Below are positions 1-7,244 of a stretch of DNA of 28,549 nucleotides, in pieces. A program made the translations under genes and the position numbers. Position 1 is the stretch's first letter; the number at the start of each line of letters is the position of its first letter. The stretch is from a virus, in the IMG/VR virus record IMGVR_UViG_3300044533_000710, positions 1 through 28,549 of that record, one strand, 5' to 3'. Below the pieces are notes generated by a model. The model was given only the letters and a program-made list of their open reading frames with translations. It was not told where the DNA came from and searched no databases.

Positions 1-56
1 TCTTCCGTGCCGAGTTCAAAGCGCGCCAATTCCGTAAGCTTTTGAGCCAGTTTCAT
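1..56 (-). CDS. Start of a probable endolysin (truncated by window edge)
   Basis: Only the first 18 codons are inside the window. The peptide begins MKLAQKLTELARFELGTE and the rest lies beyond the left edge. An ATG at 56 is preceded by GGAAG, one of the few Shine-Dalgarno-like sequences here. It shares the ATGA overlap with the 31-aa membrane peptide upstream. An amphipathic N-terminus of the type 'A..ELG..E' also begins several phage peptidoglycan hydrolases. With its position last in a run of membrane and lipoprotein genes, this suggests an endolysin. The family cannot be proved from 18 residues. Confidence 0.4.
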   Translation of the reverse strand, partial: MKLAQKLTELARFELGTE

Positions 57-148
57 AGCTTCCGATTCGGATCAACCCACCAGAACATGAGCCCGATCAC
101 AAGGCCGATTAAGGCGATTGTGAACAGGTAGAGCGCGGCTGGGACCAT
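53..148 (-). CDS. 31-aa single-span membrane peptide, lysis-cassette member
   Basis: A 31-aa frame starting MVPAALYLF and ending DPNRKL. Residues 4-25 form one hydrophobic helix (LYLFTIALIGLVIGLMFWW) followed by a short basic tail, so an N-out/C-in or tail-anchored peptide is likely. The stop codon overlaps the next ATG as ATGA, and the preceding lipoprotein stop lies one base before this start. The tight packing argues that the tiny frame is real. Pinholins, antiholins and i-spanins can be this small, but it lacks the long periplasmic coiled coil of a normal i-spanin. A holin accessory is the best guess and the function is unproven. Confidence 0.55.
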   Translation of the reverse strand: MVPAALYLFTIALIGLVIGLMFWWVDPNRKL

Positions 149-149
149 G

Positions 150-317
150 TTACTTGCCCGAGTTACGTTCAGCGAGTGTCTGAGCCAGAGCAGACCCAGC
201 GGCGAGAGCGTCTTTGTCGATGCCTTCGGTCTTGACGACGGTGCCGTCTGGCCGCGTTTCCGTGGTCGTAGTGCAGGAGGCGATGGATAGGGCGAGGAAT
301 GCGAGGATGGTTTTCAT
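150..317 (-). CDS. Small lipoprotein, o-spanin (Rz1)-like candidate
   Basis: A 55-aa protein with a lipoprotein signal: Lys2, a hydrophobic run ILAFLALSIA, and a lipobox-like IASC with the acylatable Cys at residue 15. The mature part is about 40 residues, starts with a Thr-rich linker (TTTTETRP) and is otherwise charged. Rz1-type o-spanins are outer-membrane lipoproteins of this size that help fuse inner and outer membranes at lysis. The setting between a two-span holin-like gene and a one-span peptide fits. It lacks the Pro-rich stretch common in Rz1, so an ordinary phage lipoprotein (for example an exclusion lipoprotein) is the alternative. Confidence 0.6.
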   Translation of the reverse strand: MKTILAFLALSIASCTTTTETRPDGTVVKTEGIDKDALAAGSALAQTLAERNSGK

Positions 318-321
318 AGCG

Positions 322-498
322 TTAGATTTTGGGGCCGGAGACTCCTGCGTCCTTGGCTAAATAGCCAAACAAAGCCAGTAGTGCCGGGATCAGGTAAGTT
401 TTCCAGTCTGTCAATGACGCGCCACTCTCTGTGTGGCTTTGCACGACTGTGAGCACTGCCAGAGCAGCGCCAATGAAAGTCGTTTTATAGTTTTTCAT
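322..498 (-). CDS. Holin-like small membrane protein, 58 aa
   Basis: A 58-aa protein beginning MKNYKTTFIG with two hydrophobic segments, residues 7-19 (TFIGAALAVLTVV) and 34-47 (TYLIPALLALFGYL). They are joined by a polar loop with acidic and Ser/Thr residues, and the tail is short and charged (AKDAGVSGPKI). This is the layout of a class II or small class III holin, which would accumulate in the inner membrane and release the endolysin. It heads the three-gene cluster of tiny envelope proteins and lies four bases after the PAS-domain gene. The upstream leader has the TGACA motif (509-513) and no Shine-Dalgarno. Holin identity is inferred from topology and position only. Confidence 0.6.
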   Translation of the reverse strand: MKNYKTTFIGAALAVLTVVQSHTESGASLTDWKTYLIPALLALFGYLAKDAGVSGPKI

Positions 499-502
499 AG
501 TG

Positions 503-1021
503 TTACTTTGTCAGCCACAGTTTAAGCAATTCGATGATCGTGTCACGCCCTAAAAACAGCCCTCCGCCAAGAGTGACGATTGCGGCATCCTTTTTGTTTT
601 TTGTGATCCACTCAATAAGTCTGAACTTTTCAACGGCCTTTCCGGTGGCGTATTCGGCGAGGATGGGCAGGGCAGAGACGAAAAATCCAACGCAGTTGCC
701 GGATTCATCACGCACGGGAAGGACTGAAAGCCTGACGAAAATGATTCGCCCATCCTTGGTGATGTATCGCTTTGTAAGCCCGTAACCGTCGGACTCATTA
801 TCAGCCTTGAGGGATTCAACGCTGGCAATGTCTCCTTCGAGATCGTCGGGATGTGTGATCTGCTTCCATGTCCTGAGTCTGAGTTCGTGTTGAGCGTAGC
901 CAACAATGCCACAGAACGCACGGTTGCATCTAACAAAGCGATCATCAAGATCGACAATGGCCATCGGGATTTCTGAGATGGCCCAGAGGGCCTCATACTG
1001 GGCAAGGTCAAGGGGAGGCAT
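503..1021 (-). CDS. PAS-domain protein with C-terminal hydrophobic helix
   Basis: A 172-aa protein starting MPPLDLAQYEAL. Residues about 8-125 read as a PAS fold: the opening helix and strand (ALWAISEIPMAIVDLDDRFVRCNRAF), the classic F.GIVGY..HEL segment, ITHPDDL, then a PAC-like end (KRYITKDGRIIFVRLSVLPVRDESG). A linker helix follows, then a hydrophobic stretch near residues 145-170 (AAIVTLGGGLFLGRDTIIELLKLWL) that could be membrane-embedded or amphipathic. No kinase, cyclase or HTH output domain is present. PAS domains sense light, redox state, oxygen or ligands. Here it sits directly upstream of holin-like and lipoprotein genes, so a sensory input to lysis is possible but unproven. The longer upstream frame to 1225 overlaps the previous gene and was rejected. 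Confidence 0.75.
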   Translation of the reverse strand: MPPLDLAQYEALWAISEIPMAIVDLDDRFVRCNRAFCGIVGYAQHELRLRTWKQITHPDDLEGDIASVESLKADNESDGYGLTKRYITKDGRIIFVRLSVLPVRDESGNCVGFFVSALPILAEYATGKAVEKFRLIEWITKNKKDAAIVTLGGGLFLGRDTIIELLKLWLTK

Positions 1022-1053
1022 GTCATGGCTGAATCTATTGCATTGCGTTATGG

Positions 1054-1749
1054 TTAAAAGGCAGAGGCGGCTACTTGGACGGCGTCGTAGAAGCACTCGT
1101 AGGTGCCGCTGACGGTGTGGCCAAGGTAGAAGGTATCGGCATCGGAGGTGCTGGTGCCGTTGCTGCTCAGGCAGGTCTGTGTGCCTGTGCTGGTGAGGGC
1201 GGGCTTGCTGTCCGTGGTGGCCCATCCTGCTCGGCAGATGGCATTCGATCCGCTGCCTTTGACGTATTCTAGCCAGATGTAAATATCAGTGTTGAGCGGC
1301 AGAGTCGCCGAGGATGAGGCATTCGATCCGCCAGCGGCGGTGGTGCGCATGGTGCGGTTGACGCCGACGAGAATCAAACTGCCAAGGATGGTGCTGCCAT
1401 TGCGGATCGTGGCAATCGTTGGGTTGCTGCTGGTGCTGGCAACACGGAACCTGAATTTGGCGAAGAGCGAGCCTTGGGCGGTGAAGGTGACAGCGGTGGA
1501 GCCGGTTTGGGCGGACAGGTTGATCTGAAGGGACTGGCTGCCTGCGATGACGGTGCCGGTGTGGTCTTCGTCGATGGTGCCCGTGCCTGCCTCGGTCCAT
1601 GTTTCTTCGTAGCCAGTGCCCTCGAAGCCCTCGTCCACCAGAAAGCTGCTGCCTGCGGTGGCGAAGCGGTAGGGGTTGAGGATGAAGCCTGCGACGGCGT
1701 GGGCGGTGCCGAGGTAGAGGCAGGCGATGGAAAGAAGGAAGAGCTTCAT
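1054..1749 (-). CDS. Jelly-roll/lectin-like tail protein with signal peptide
   Basis: A 231-aa protein. The chosen ATG gives a clear Sec signal peptide (MKLFLLSIACLYLGTAHA) with an AHA cleavage site. Starting eight codons earlier would spoil the signal and overlap the upstream gene. The mature part begins GFILNPYRF, a short motif I associate with phage tail lectin-like proteins. It then shows a beta-rich, low-charge sequence (FEGTGYEETW..AGTGTIDEDHTGTV, SQSLQINLS, FRFRVAST, IWLEYVKG, FYDAVQVAA) like a concanavalin/LamG-type jelly roll. That fold commonly binds glycans. It follows the 670-aa fibre by two bases, so it may be a receptor-binding or fibre-tip protein. The fold call is by sequence character only. 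Confidence 0.6.
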   Translation of the reverse strand: MKLFLLSIACLYLGTAHAVAGFILNPYRFATAGSSFLVDEGFEGTGYEETWTEAGTGTIDEDHTGTVIAGSQSLQINLSAQTGSTAVTFTAQGSLFAKFRFRVASTSSNPTIATIRNGSTILGSLILVGVNRTMRTTAAGGSNASSSATLPLNTDIYIWLEYVKGSGSNAICRAGWATTDSKPALTSTGTQTCLSSNGTSTSDADTFYLGHTVSGTYECFYDAVQVAASAF

Positions 1750-1751
1750 GG

Positions 1752-3764
1752 TTAGCGGGTGCCAATGATCCAAACTTTTGCGCCGGTCGCGCCGGTGCCT
1801 GCGGTATCAACGTCGATGGTGATCTCAGCATCGTCGGCGAGGGCGGAGTCGGAGATTACCGCAGCGGTCGCGGCGGTGGTGGATGTTTTCTCGGAGGCAT
1901 CGCAGGAGAGCTTCGTGCTGAGGATCGTGGTGCCAGCTTCGTTGATGTCCACGGTCGGTGTGCCGGAGCTGCTCACGGTGGTCAGGCTAAGGCGCACGGC
2001 TGTCACGGTCAGGGAGAAGGGCATTCGGAAGGTGATCTTGGCGGTGCCGGTGGTGATGGCCGTTGTCTCGTCCGAGATGGCGACACCGATCTCGGCGGCC
2101 TCCGCCTTGGGCTTTGTGGTGGTATCAACAGTCAGGGTGCCAGCACTTCCCGTGGTGGTCAAAATGCCGTTCGTGGTTAGGTTAGAGAGGGTGGCGATGT
2201 TCTGACTCGTGTTGACGGTGATCGTGTTCGTCGATCTCGTGAGGCCAGTGCTGAAGGTGAGGGCGGCCTCCTTGGCATTCCAAGTCGAGGCGCTCGAAAT
2301 GTAACTGTCCGCGATGGCCGTTCCCTGCCAAACGCCGGTGGCGATGGTGCCGAGGCTGGTGAGACTGGAGGCGGTGACACCACTGGCGAGCGTGGTGCCT
2401 GTGAGAGTGCCAGCGGCGGCGGTGACGGTGATGTTGGCGGTGCCGTCAAAGGTGGTGCCGTTGATGGTTCGGCCTGTTTGCAGGGCGGTGGCGGTGGCGG
2501 CATTGCCGGTGGTGGATTGGTTGAGGGTCGGGAAGCTGGTCAAGGATGCCGCCGAACCATTGGTGGTGAGAAACTCGCCGGTGCCGTTTTCATCGCTCAG
2601 CACACCTCGAAGCTGGGCGGAGGTAGTGGCGGCGAACTGGGCGAGCGTGCCACTGGTGAGGGCATCCCCACCGCCTGAGATGGCCTGCCAAGTGCCATCA
2701 CCACGCAGGTACTTCGTGCTGATGCTGGAGCCCGTGCCCATGTTTGCCGGTGGCAAGATGCCCGTGACTTCGGTGGTTAGGTCGATGCTGGAGCCGAGCA
2801 GGGAAACAGTGCCTGATGCATCTGGCAGGGTGATGGTGCGTGCCCCTGTTGGAGTGGCACTGGTCAGGTCGATGTAAGAGGCTGCGCGTGCACTTTCTGC
2901 GGTGAAGCGGACCTTCCTCCCTGTGCCCCAGATGCTGACCTGCTCGGCAAAGTTATCATCCGCAGCGATGAGCGCAGGTCCTGGCATATAACTGAAAATG
3001 CCTGTGCTGCTGCTTGTTCCGAGGCTGCCATCAATTTCAAAAGCGATTTGTGAGGCGGCGGTTAAATGGGTTCCAAAACTTGATACACTCGTGCCGTTTG
3101 GTGTCGCATGAATAGCCGTTCCGCCCGAAGTTGAGTTTGTTGCTTCAATGGCGAAAGAGCTAGTGCTGGAAATGACCTCAAGCACATTGCCAGAGCCAGC
3201 GCTGCCGCCCAAATTCAAACCTCCTCGTGCGTTTAGTTTGGGGATTTTCCCGCTGTCTGCGCTTCCATTTCCGCCGGTGCTAGTTGCTGTGTAAGAGTAG
3301 GATGATGATCCGTTGTCTGTCAGCACGCCAGCGGCACTGGCGGCGGCTGCAATGCCGGTGAGATTGCCGTCAAGTGGCTGGTATCCGCTCGCCACAGCGG
3401 CAGTCGTAGCATAACCAGAGATGCTGGCACCGCTGGGAATGGTGACGGTGCCGGTGAAGGTGGGAGAGGCTAGCGGGGCCTTGAGTCCGAGGGCGGTATT
3501 CAGGTCCGTCTGGCTGGCGAGGGTGCCGGTGATGTCTCCCCACGCGGGTGATCCGCCGCCGCTGCCAAAGCCGGTGATCGTGGCTCCGGTGGCGTTGATC
3601 GTGGCACCTGCTGCAATCGTGAGCGTCTTGCCGCTGCCGATGGTCAAGCTCTCCGTGATCGTGTTGCCGCTCACATTCTTGAGCACGGTTTTAGTCTGCC
3701 CAAAGGCGAGCACGGGCAGGAGCACAAAGGCGGCTGCGGTGATGAGTAGGATGGCGGTTTTCAT
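1752..3764 (-). CDS. Long tail-fibre-like protein with signal peptide
   Basis: A 670-aa protein that is very rich in Gly, Ser, Thr and Ala and almost free of Cys. Residues 1-22 form a strong signal peptide (MKTAILLITAAAFVLLPVLAFG, AFG cleavage). Next come short beta repeats (TITESLTIGSGKTLTIAAGATINATGA), then a fibre shaft with recurrent motifs such as LKAPLASPTFTGTV, GNLTGIA, STKYLRGDGTW and GNAATATALQTGRTINGTTFDGT, which are typical of phage tail fibres. The last ~110 residues (VGVAISDETTAIT.. to KVWIIGTR) look like a compact beta domain for the tip. No intramolecular chaperone or S74 peptidase is evident. A Sec signal on a fibre is unusual for phage. Confidence 0.75.
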   Translation of the reverse strand: MKTAILLITAAAFVLLPVLAFGQTKTVLKNVSGNTITESLTIGSGKTLTIAAGATINATGATITGFGSGGGSPAWGDITGTLASQTDLNTALGLKAPLASPTFTGTVTIPSGASISGYATTAAVASGYQPLDGNLTGIAAAASAAGVLTDNGSSSYSYTATSTGGNGSADSGKIPKLNARGGLNLGGSAGSGNVLEVISSTSSFAIEATNSTSGGTAIHATPNGTSVSSFGTHLTAASQIAFEIDGSLGTSSSTGIFSYMPGPALIAADDNFAEQVSIWGTGRKVRFTAESARAASYIDLTSATPTGARTITLPDASGTVSLLGSSIDLTTEVTGILPPANMGTGSSISTKYLRGDGTWQAISGGGDALTSGTLAQFAATTSAQLRGVLSDENGTGEFLTTNGSAASLTSFPTLNQSTTGNAATATALQTGRTINGTTFDGTANITVTAAAGTLTGTTLASGVTASSLTSLGTIATGVWQGTAIADSYISSASTWNAKEAALTFSTGLTRSTNTITVNTSQNIATLSNLTTNGILTTTGSAGTLTVDTTTKPKAEAAEIGVAISDETTAITTGTAKITFRMPFSLTVTAVRLSLTTVSSSGTPTVDINEAGTTILSTKLSCDASEKTSTTAATAAVISDSALADDAEITIDVDTAGTGATGAKVWIIGTR

Positions 3765-3785
3765 GTCGTAAAAATGGGGTTTGAA

Positions 3786-4472
3786 TTAGCGGACGCGCTT
3801 CCAGACTTGAGCGTTAGTGCTGGCGTCGTAGTCGTCAGGACGAACGATGCCATTGGCTGAATCCTCCGCGTTGGTGCCTGAGAACAGAATCCAGTCTTGA
3901 AGTTCTGACGAGACGTAGATGGAAGTTAGGAGCGAGGATTTGCCAGCGGTGATGAGTCCGTCAAGTTTCGTCGAGCCGCCGCCGGTGAGTCCCGTGATTG
4001 CCGGATACCAAAGTGGAGCGCGTTCTTCGAGCCATTCCTCGCCGCCGGTGAGCACTTCCACGCTGCCCGGTTCCGGCTCAATGGCGGGGCGGTCAATGTG
4101 GCAGATTGTATCGGTGTCCGAGATGGCAGGCGTTGAAGCCTCGCCGGATGCCCACCAGTGAATCTCCAGAGCCGTCGTGATGCGCAGGACGGTAGCGGTT
4201 GCAAAGGCCGCCGTAAGCTCTGCCGTGTGGAGAATCAGTTCTCCCTCGTAATAGCCTGCGGTGCTGCCGGGCGTTTCCCAGCTAGTCACCTCTGCCAATA
4301 GTTCGCCATCCTTCACGATGTAGAGAGCGAGGCCGTAGCCAGTCGGGAGCAATTCAGCGACTCCGGCGCGCTCGAACTTCAAACGGGCAGGCTCACGACT
4401 CCGCCACTTCAGCCCTAGCTCTTCCGCGTCGGTCGTTAGCTCATTCGTGGCGAGGTCAAAGATGATGTCCAT
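3786..4472 (-). CDS. Tail-tip/baseplate-like protein
   Basis: A 228-aa acidic protein. The N-terminal ~110 residues look like a beta-sandwich attachment domain (LKWRSREPARLKFERAGVAELLPTGYGLALYIVKDGELLAEV). The C-terminal ~60 residues (TKLDGLITAGKSSLLTSIYVSSELQDWILFSGT..) end in GIVRPDDYDASTNAQVWKRVR, resembling C-terminal modules of phage fibres and baseplate proteins. It lies between the oxygenase and the long fibre, so it may anchor the fibre or the collagen-like proteins to the tail. The ATG has a TGACA/AACC leader (4489-4493), and the TGA of TGACA is the stop codon of the oxygenase gene. The exact family is not recognised. Confidence 0.55.
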   Translation of the reverse strand: MDIIFDLATNELTTDAEELGLKWRSREPARLKFERAGVAELLPTGYGLALYIVKDGELLAEVTSWETPGSTAGYYEGELILHTAELTAAFATATVLRITTALEIHWWASGEASTPAISDTDTICHIDRPAIEPEPGSVEVLTGGEEWLEERAPLWYPAITGLTGGGSTKLDGLITAGKSSLLTSIYVSSELQDWILFSGTNAEDSANGIVRPDDYDASTNAQVWKRVR

Positions 4473-4490
4473 ATTTGTCTGGTTAGTTTG

Positions 4491-5060
4491 TCAACGGCGC
4501 GGCCCTTTGACCCATGAAACGAGGGAGTGCCGCTTCCCTTGGTTGACTTCGGTGGCGCGGTGCCAGAGGTTTGACCGGAAAAAGAGCAGGTCGCCTGCGT
4601 TACGAAAGTAGTTCGCTGGTAGCTGATCGCCTTTGATCTCGAATTGACCGCCTTCGTATTTGTCGGGTGGCGTGAGCTGCATGACGAGGGTTAGCTTCCG
4701 CTCGAACGGGTCTTTACAAAGCTCTGACGAATCTTGATGCCAGTCGTAAAGCCCACGATCTGCGCTGTCGTATTCGGTCAACTGCCACTCCGTGCTCGCG
4801 TGCTGGATGTCGAGTCCAAAGGTGGCGTTTGCCTTCAGCGTCTCGCGTTCGATGCGGCGGAAAAACCAGAGCAGGTCAAGATCGGCAAAGTCAAGCCATC
4901 GCACCGTCGAACGCCTGAGTTGATTGTCAGTCCGAGTCTGTCCACCGTGCCCGACAACTGCGGGTTGTGACGGATACCGTTTGTTGCAATACTTCAAAAG
5001 CATTACGCATTCCTTCGGCGTTAATACGCCGGGCGAGTGATACCATTGATTACGCGTCAT
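4491..5060 (-). CDS. 2-oxoglutarate/Fe(II) oxygenase, prolyl-4-hydroxylase type
   Basis: A 189-aa protein starting [14 protein letters not shown]. The double-stranded beta-helix signature is intact: His108-x-Asp110 (YDWHQD), distal His167 (NLWHRATEV) and the 2-oxoglutarate-binding Arg177 (GKRHSLVSW), plus GGQF at 137-140 and AGDLLFF at 155-161. The pattern matches the PKHD/YbiX-like and prolyl 4-hydroxylase group, which hydroxylates Pro or other side chains using O2, 2-oxoglutarate and Fe(II). The ATG overlaps the stop of a collagen-like gene as ATGA, the fourth link of one coupled chain. The GPP triplets of the three collagen-like proteins are therefore the obvious candidate substrate. Nucleic-acid or free amino-acid substrates remain possible. 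Family call firm, substrate inferred. Confidence 0.88.
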   Translation of the reverse strand: MTRNQWYHSPGVLTPKECVMLLKYCNKRYPSQPAVVGHGGQTRTDNQLRRSTVRWLDFADLDLLWFFRRIERETLKANATFGLDIQHASTEWQLTEYDSADRGLYDWHQDSSELCKDPFERKLTLVMQLTPPDKYEGGQFEIKGDQLPANYFRNAGDLLFFRSNLWHRATEVNQGKRHSLVSWVKGPRR

Positions 5061-5797
5061 AATGTGGTGAGCTTGGGTGTTAGAGCACGGCCCCAAAACT
5101 CGTCATTGCGGAGCTTTTGATCTTCCGTGAACTGCGGGAATCTGCCGCGATGGCAATGCTTGGCAAGTGCGGAAATGGTCACTGTTCCTCGCTTTTCCTT
5201 CCGGCTGAACCATGACCGATTGGCCTCGATCTGGATGAAGTCACTGAAGACCGATGCGCCGAGTTCTCCCGCCGTTTCGCAAGTCAGGCCGGTCACGATG
5301 ATAGATGGCCTCACTGCCGCCATGAACCTCTCAGGAATGCGAACGAACGCGAATCGCTCGCCTTTGCGAATCCGCCAATCAAGGCAGTCCATGAAGCGCA
5401 TTTCAGGTTGCTCAACGACATGCAAGCCCACGACTTCGCTCCCGCTTTCCACGATGGCGAGCTTTGCGCCCGGTTCGCCGGGCACACCCGCAGGGCCGGG
5501 AACTAAGGGGCCGGGAGGGCCGGGATCGCCGGGAACAGATGCGCCAAGGGGGCCGGGCGGGCCGGGCGGGCCTGCGGGGCCGGGGTCGCCGGGCGGGCCG
5601 GGATCAACCGCGTTATCGCCAGCCGGGCCGGTAGTGCCTGCGGGCAAGTCCACCCTCACGAACTCTACGCTTTCGGACTTCATCGGCTCGAATGATGCGC
5701 CGTTCGGCATGTTCTTGATGATCCAAGCCATCGACTCGCGGGCGTCCGAAACGTAGGCGAATCCGCCTTTGCGTTTGAGTTTATAGGCCGTCTTCAT
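5057..5797 (-). CDS. Collagen-like tail protein C
   Basis: A 246-aa protein in three parts. Residues 1-56 are an N-terminal domain ([26 protein letters not shown]) resembling that of collagen-like protein A. Residues 57-111 are an interrupted collagen-like G-X-Y stretch ([19 protein letters not shown], breaks at NAVD, ASVP and VP, ending GVPGEPG). Residues 112-246 are a C-terminal domain opening with LAIVESGS and containing [13 protein letters not shown] near the end. Bacterial and phage G-X-Y tracts form trimeric triple helices and are used in tail fibres. It starts within the stop of protein B and ends within the start of the oxygenase, both ATGA. A trimeric side fibre or adhesin is likely. 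Confidence 0.82.
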   Translation of the reverse strand: MKTAYKLKRKGGFAYVSDARESMAWIIKNMPNGASFEPMKSESVEFVRVDLPAGTTGPAGDNAVDPGPPGDPGPAGPPGPPGPLGASVPGDPGPPGPLVPGPAGVPGEPGAKLAIVESGSEVVGLHVVEQPEMRFMDCLDWRIRKGERFAFVRIPERFMAAVRPSIIVTGLTCETAGELGASVFSDFIQIEANRSWFSRKEKRGTVTISALAKHCHRGRFPQFTEDQKLRNDEFWGRALTPKLTTL

Positions 5798-6501
5798 GCG
5801 TGCGCGGAGTTGTAGAACTGATCATTGTTCCGCTTTTGGTCAATGGTGTAGTCCTTGAAATGCCACCCGTTGAATCCACGGCGGATGCCAATCACGGTCA
5901 CGATGCCTCCCGAATGCTTGCTGGAGATGGCGACGGAAATGCCGTCAATTCTCACGCCCACGGCGGGCACGTTGCAAGCCATGACGCGCAGGGATGAAAG
6001 CTCAATCGTGCCGAGAAAAAGGGCCGGGATAGTGACGGCACTCTCATTGGCTTTGAAGGTGAGACGTTCGATGAAATAAGGGCGCGGCGCTTCGAGCGCG
6101 GCCATGCCGACGAACATGCCGCCAGCTTCAACGATGGCGAATTTATCGCCGGGCTCGCCGGGTGCTCCGCCGGGGCCGGGCGGGCCTGGGCCTCCTGTTG
6201 GCCCCGTGGGGCCGGGAGGGCCGGGGATGAGATTGTCGGGGCCGTCGGGGCCATACGGACCTAAGTCGCCGGGAGGGCCGGGCGGGCCGGGTTGATCTGT
6301 GCCGGGAGGGCCGGGCGCTCCAAGGTTGCGGAAATCAACGAGCTTGCTGCCGTCATAAATCGTATCGTCCTGCTTCGCGTTGTAGTAGGTCGTATCGTAG
6401 CCGAGCACTCCGCCCACCCATTGAATCATGCGCGCCAGAGCTTCGGCGTGAAGGAGTCCCGGTTTTGGGAATTTGTATTGCCGTTGTTGGTCTGCTTTCA
6501 T
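5794..6501 (-). CDS. Collagen-like tail protein B
   Basis: A 235-aa paralogue of its two neighbours. Residues 1-60 form the N-terminal domain. Residues 61-119 are collagen-like triplets (GAPGPPGTD, then [18 protein letters not shown], then [19 protein letters not shown] and GEPG) with two short breaks (QP, NLIP). Residues 120-235 are the C-terminal domain, starting FAIVEAGG and ending in the shared block [30 protein letters not shown]. The X and Y positions are mostly Pro, with Asp, Thr, Leu and Tyr also used. It is linked by ATGA overlaps at both ends. The shared C-terminal block probably mediates trimerisation or receptor contact. No lysine occurs inside the triplet tract, so lysyl hydroxylation seems unlikely. 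Confidence 0.82.
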   Translation of the reverse strand: MKADQQRQYKFPKPGLLHAEALARMIQWVGGVLGYDTTYYNAKQDDTIYDGSKLVDFRNLGAPGPPGTDQPGPPGPPGDLGPYGPDGPDNLIPGPPGPTGPTGGPGPPGPGGAPGEPGDKFAIVEAGGMFVGMAALEAPRPYFIERLTFKANESAVTIPALFLGTIELSSLRVMACNVPAVGVRIDGISVAISSKHSGGIVTVIGIRRGFNGWHFKDYTIDQKRNNDQFYNSAHA

Positions 6502-7232
6502 GGGCGATGTGCTGCCGCGTAAAACGCATTGTTAGCGCGCATTTGATCGGCTGTAAATCGCGGCCATGCGGCGGACTCGAATCCGCGACGGATGCCGCAG
6601 AGTGTAACGGTGACGGTTACGGGGCTGGAAACTTCGATGAGGATCAATGACGATTCCAACGTGACGGAAACCTTCGCGGGCTCACTCGTCACCACGCTTT
6701 CAATCTTCACATCCGATACCGTGACAAGCCAGCGTTCGTCCATCGCCACGCGCATCATAGATCCTTGGTGCGTGAAAATGAGATGATCCCGAAAGAGCGC
6801 CTCGCCACATTCCACGGCAGCGAATCCGTAGATTCCAAGATCGTTCTCAACGATGGCCGTCTTTGATTCGTCCCCAGGTTCGCCGGGAACGCCGGGCAAT
6901 CCTGGCGGTCCTGCGGGGCCGGGCGGTCCCGCTGGTCCTTCTGGGCCGGGAGGTGAGAACATGCCAGGGATACCGGGGCCACCTGTCGGGCCGGGCGGGC
7001 CATCTGGGCCTGGGACTGGCGAGCCGTCAGGGCCGGGCGGTCCAACGTGCGAAGCCGCTTCGAGTCTATAGTGAGTCGTGCCGTCCGCCTGCACGGTTGA
7101 CGACTTCGCGCCTCGAACGTCGATCTTTCCCATCGCTTCCATCTTGGGCGCGAGCCAAGTCAGCCAGTCCTTTAAATCTCGGACGGTTGCGAAGCCGCGT
7201 GTTCTGCGGAGTCGATAGCGAGGGATTGCCAT
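6498..7232 (-). CDS. Collagen-like tail protein A
   Basis: A 244-aa protein and the first of three tandem collagen-like genes. Residues 1-63 are the N-terminal domain ([26 protein letters not shown]). Residues 64-121 hold about 18 G-X-Y triplets with two interruptions (VP and an SPP where Gly is replaced by Ser), and Pro is frequent at the Y position, the site used by animal prolyl 4-hydroxylases. Residues 122-244 are the C-terminal domain (TAIVENDLG.. to [34 protein letters not shown]). It lies 12 bases after an 88-aa gene and overlaps protein B as ATGA. The leader has TGACC rather than a Shine-Dalgarno. Likely part of a tail-tip adhesin. Confidence 0.82.
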   Translation of the reverse strand: MAIPRYRLRRTRGFATVRDLKDWLTWLAPKMEAMGKIDVRGAKSSTVQADGTTHYRLEAASHVGPPGPDGSPVPGPDGPPGPTGGPGIPGMFSPPGPEGPAGPPGPAGPPGLPGVPGEPGDESKTAIVENDLGIYGFAAVECGEALFRDHLIFTHQGSMMRVAMDERWLVTVSDVKIESVVTSEPAKVSVTLESSLILIEVSSPVTVTVTLCGIRRGFESAAWPRFTADQMRANNAFYAAAHRP

Positions 7233-7244
7233 GATTGGTCAGTC

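Noticed and set aside
5450-7050. GGGCCGGG-type repeats read as a possible CRISPR or satellite array
   Set aside because: The repeats are irregular, have no spacers and are fully explained by Gly-Pro-Pro codons.
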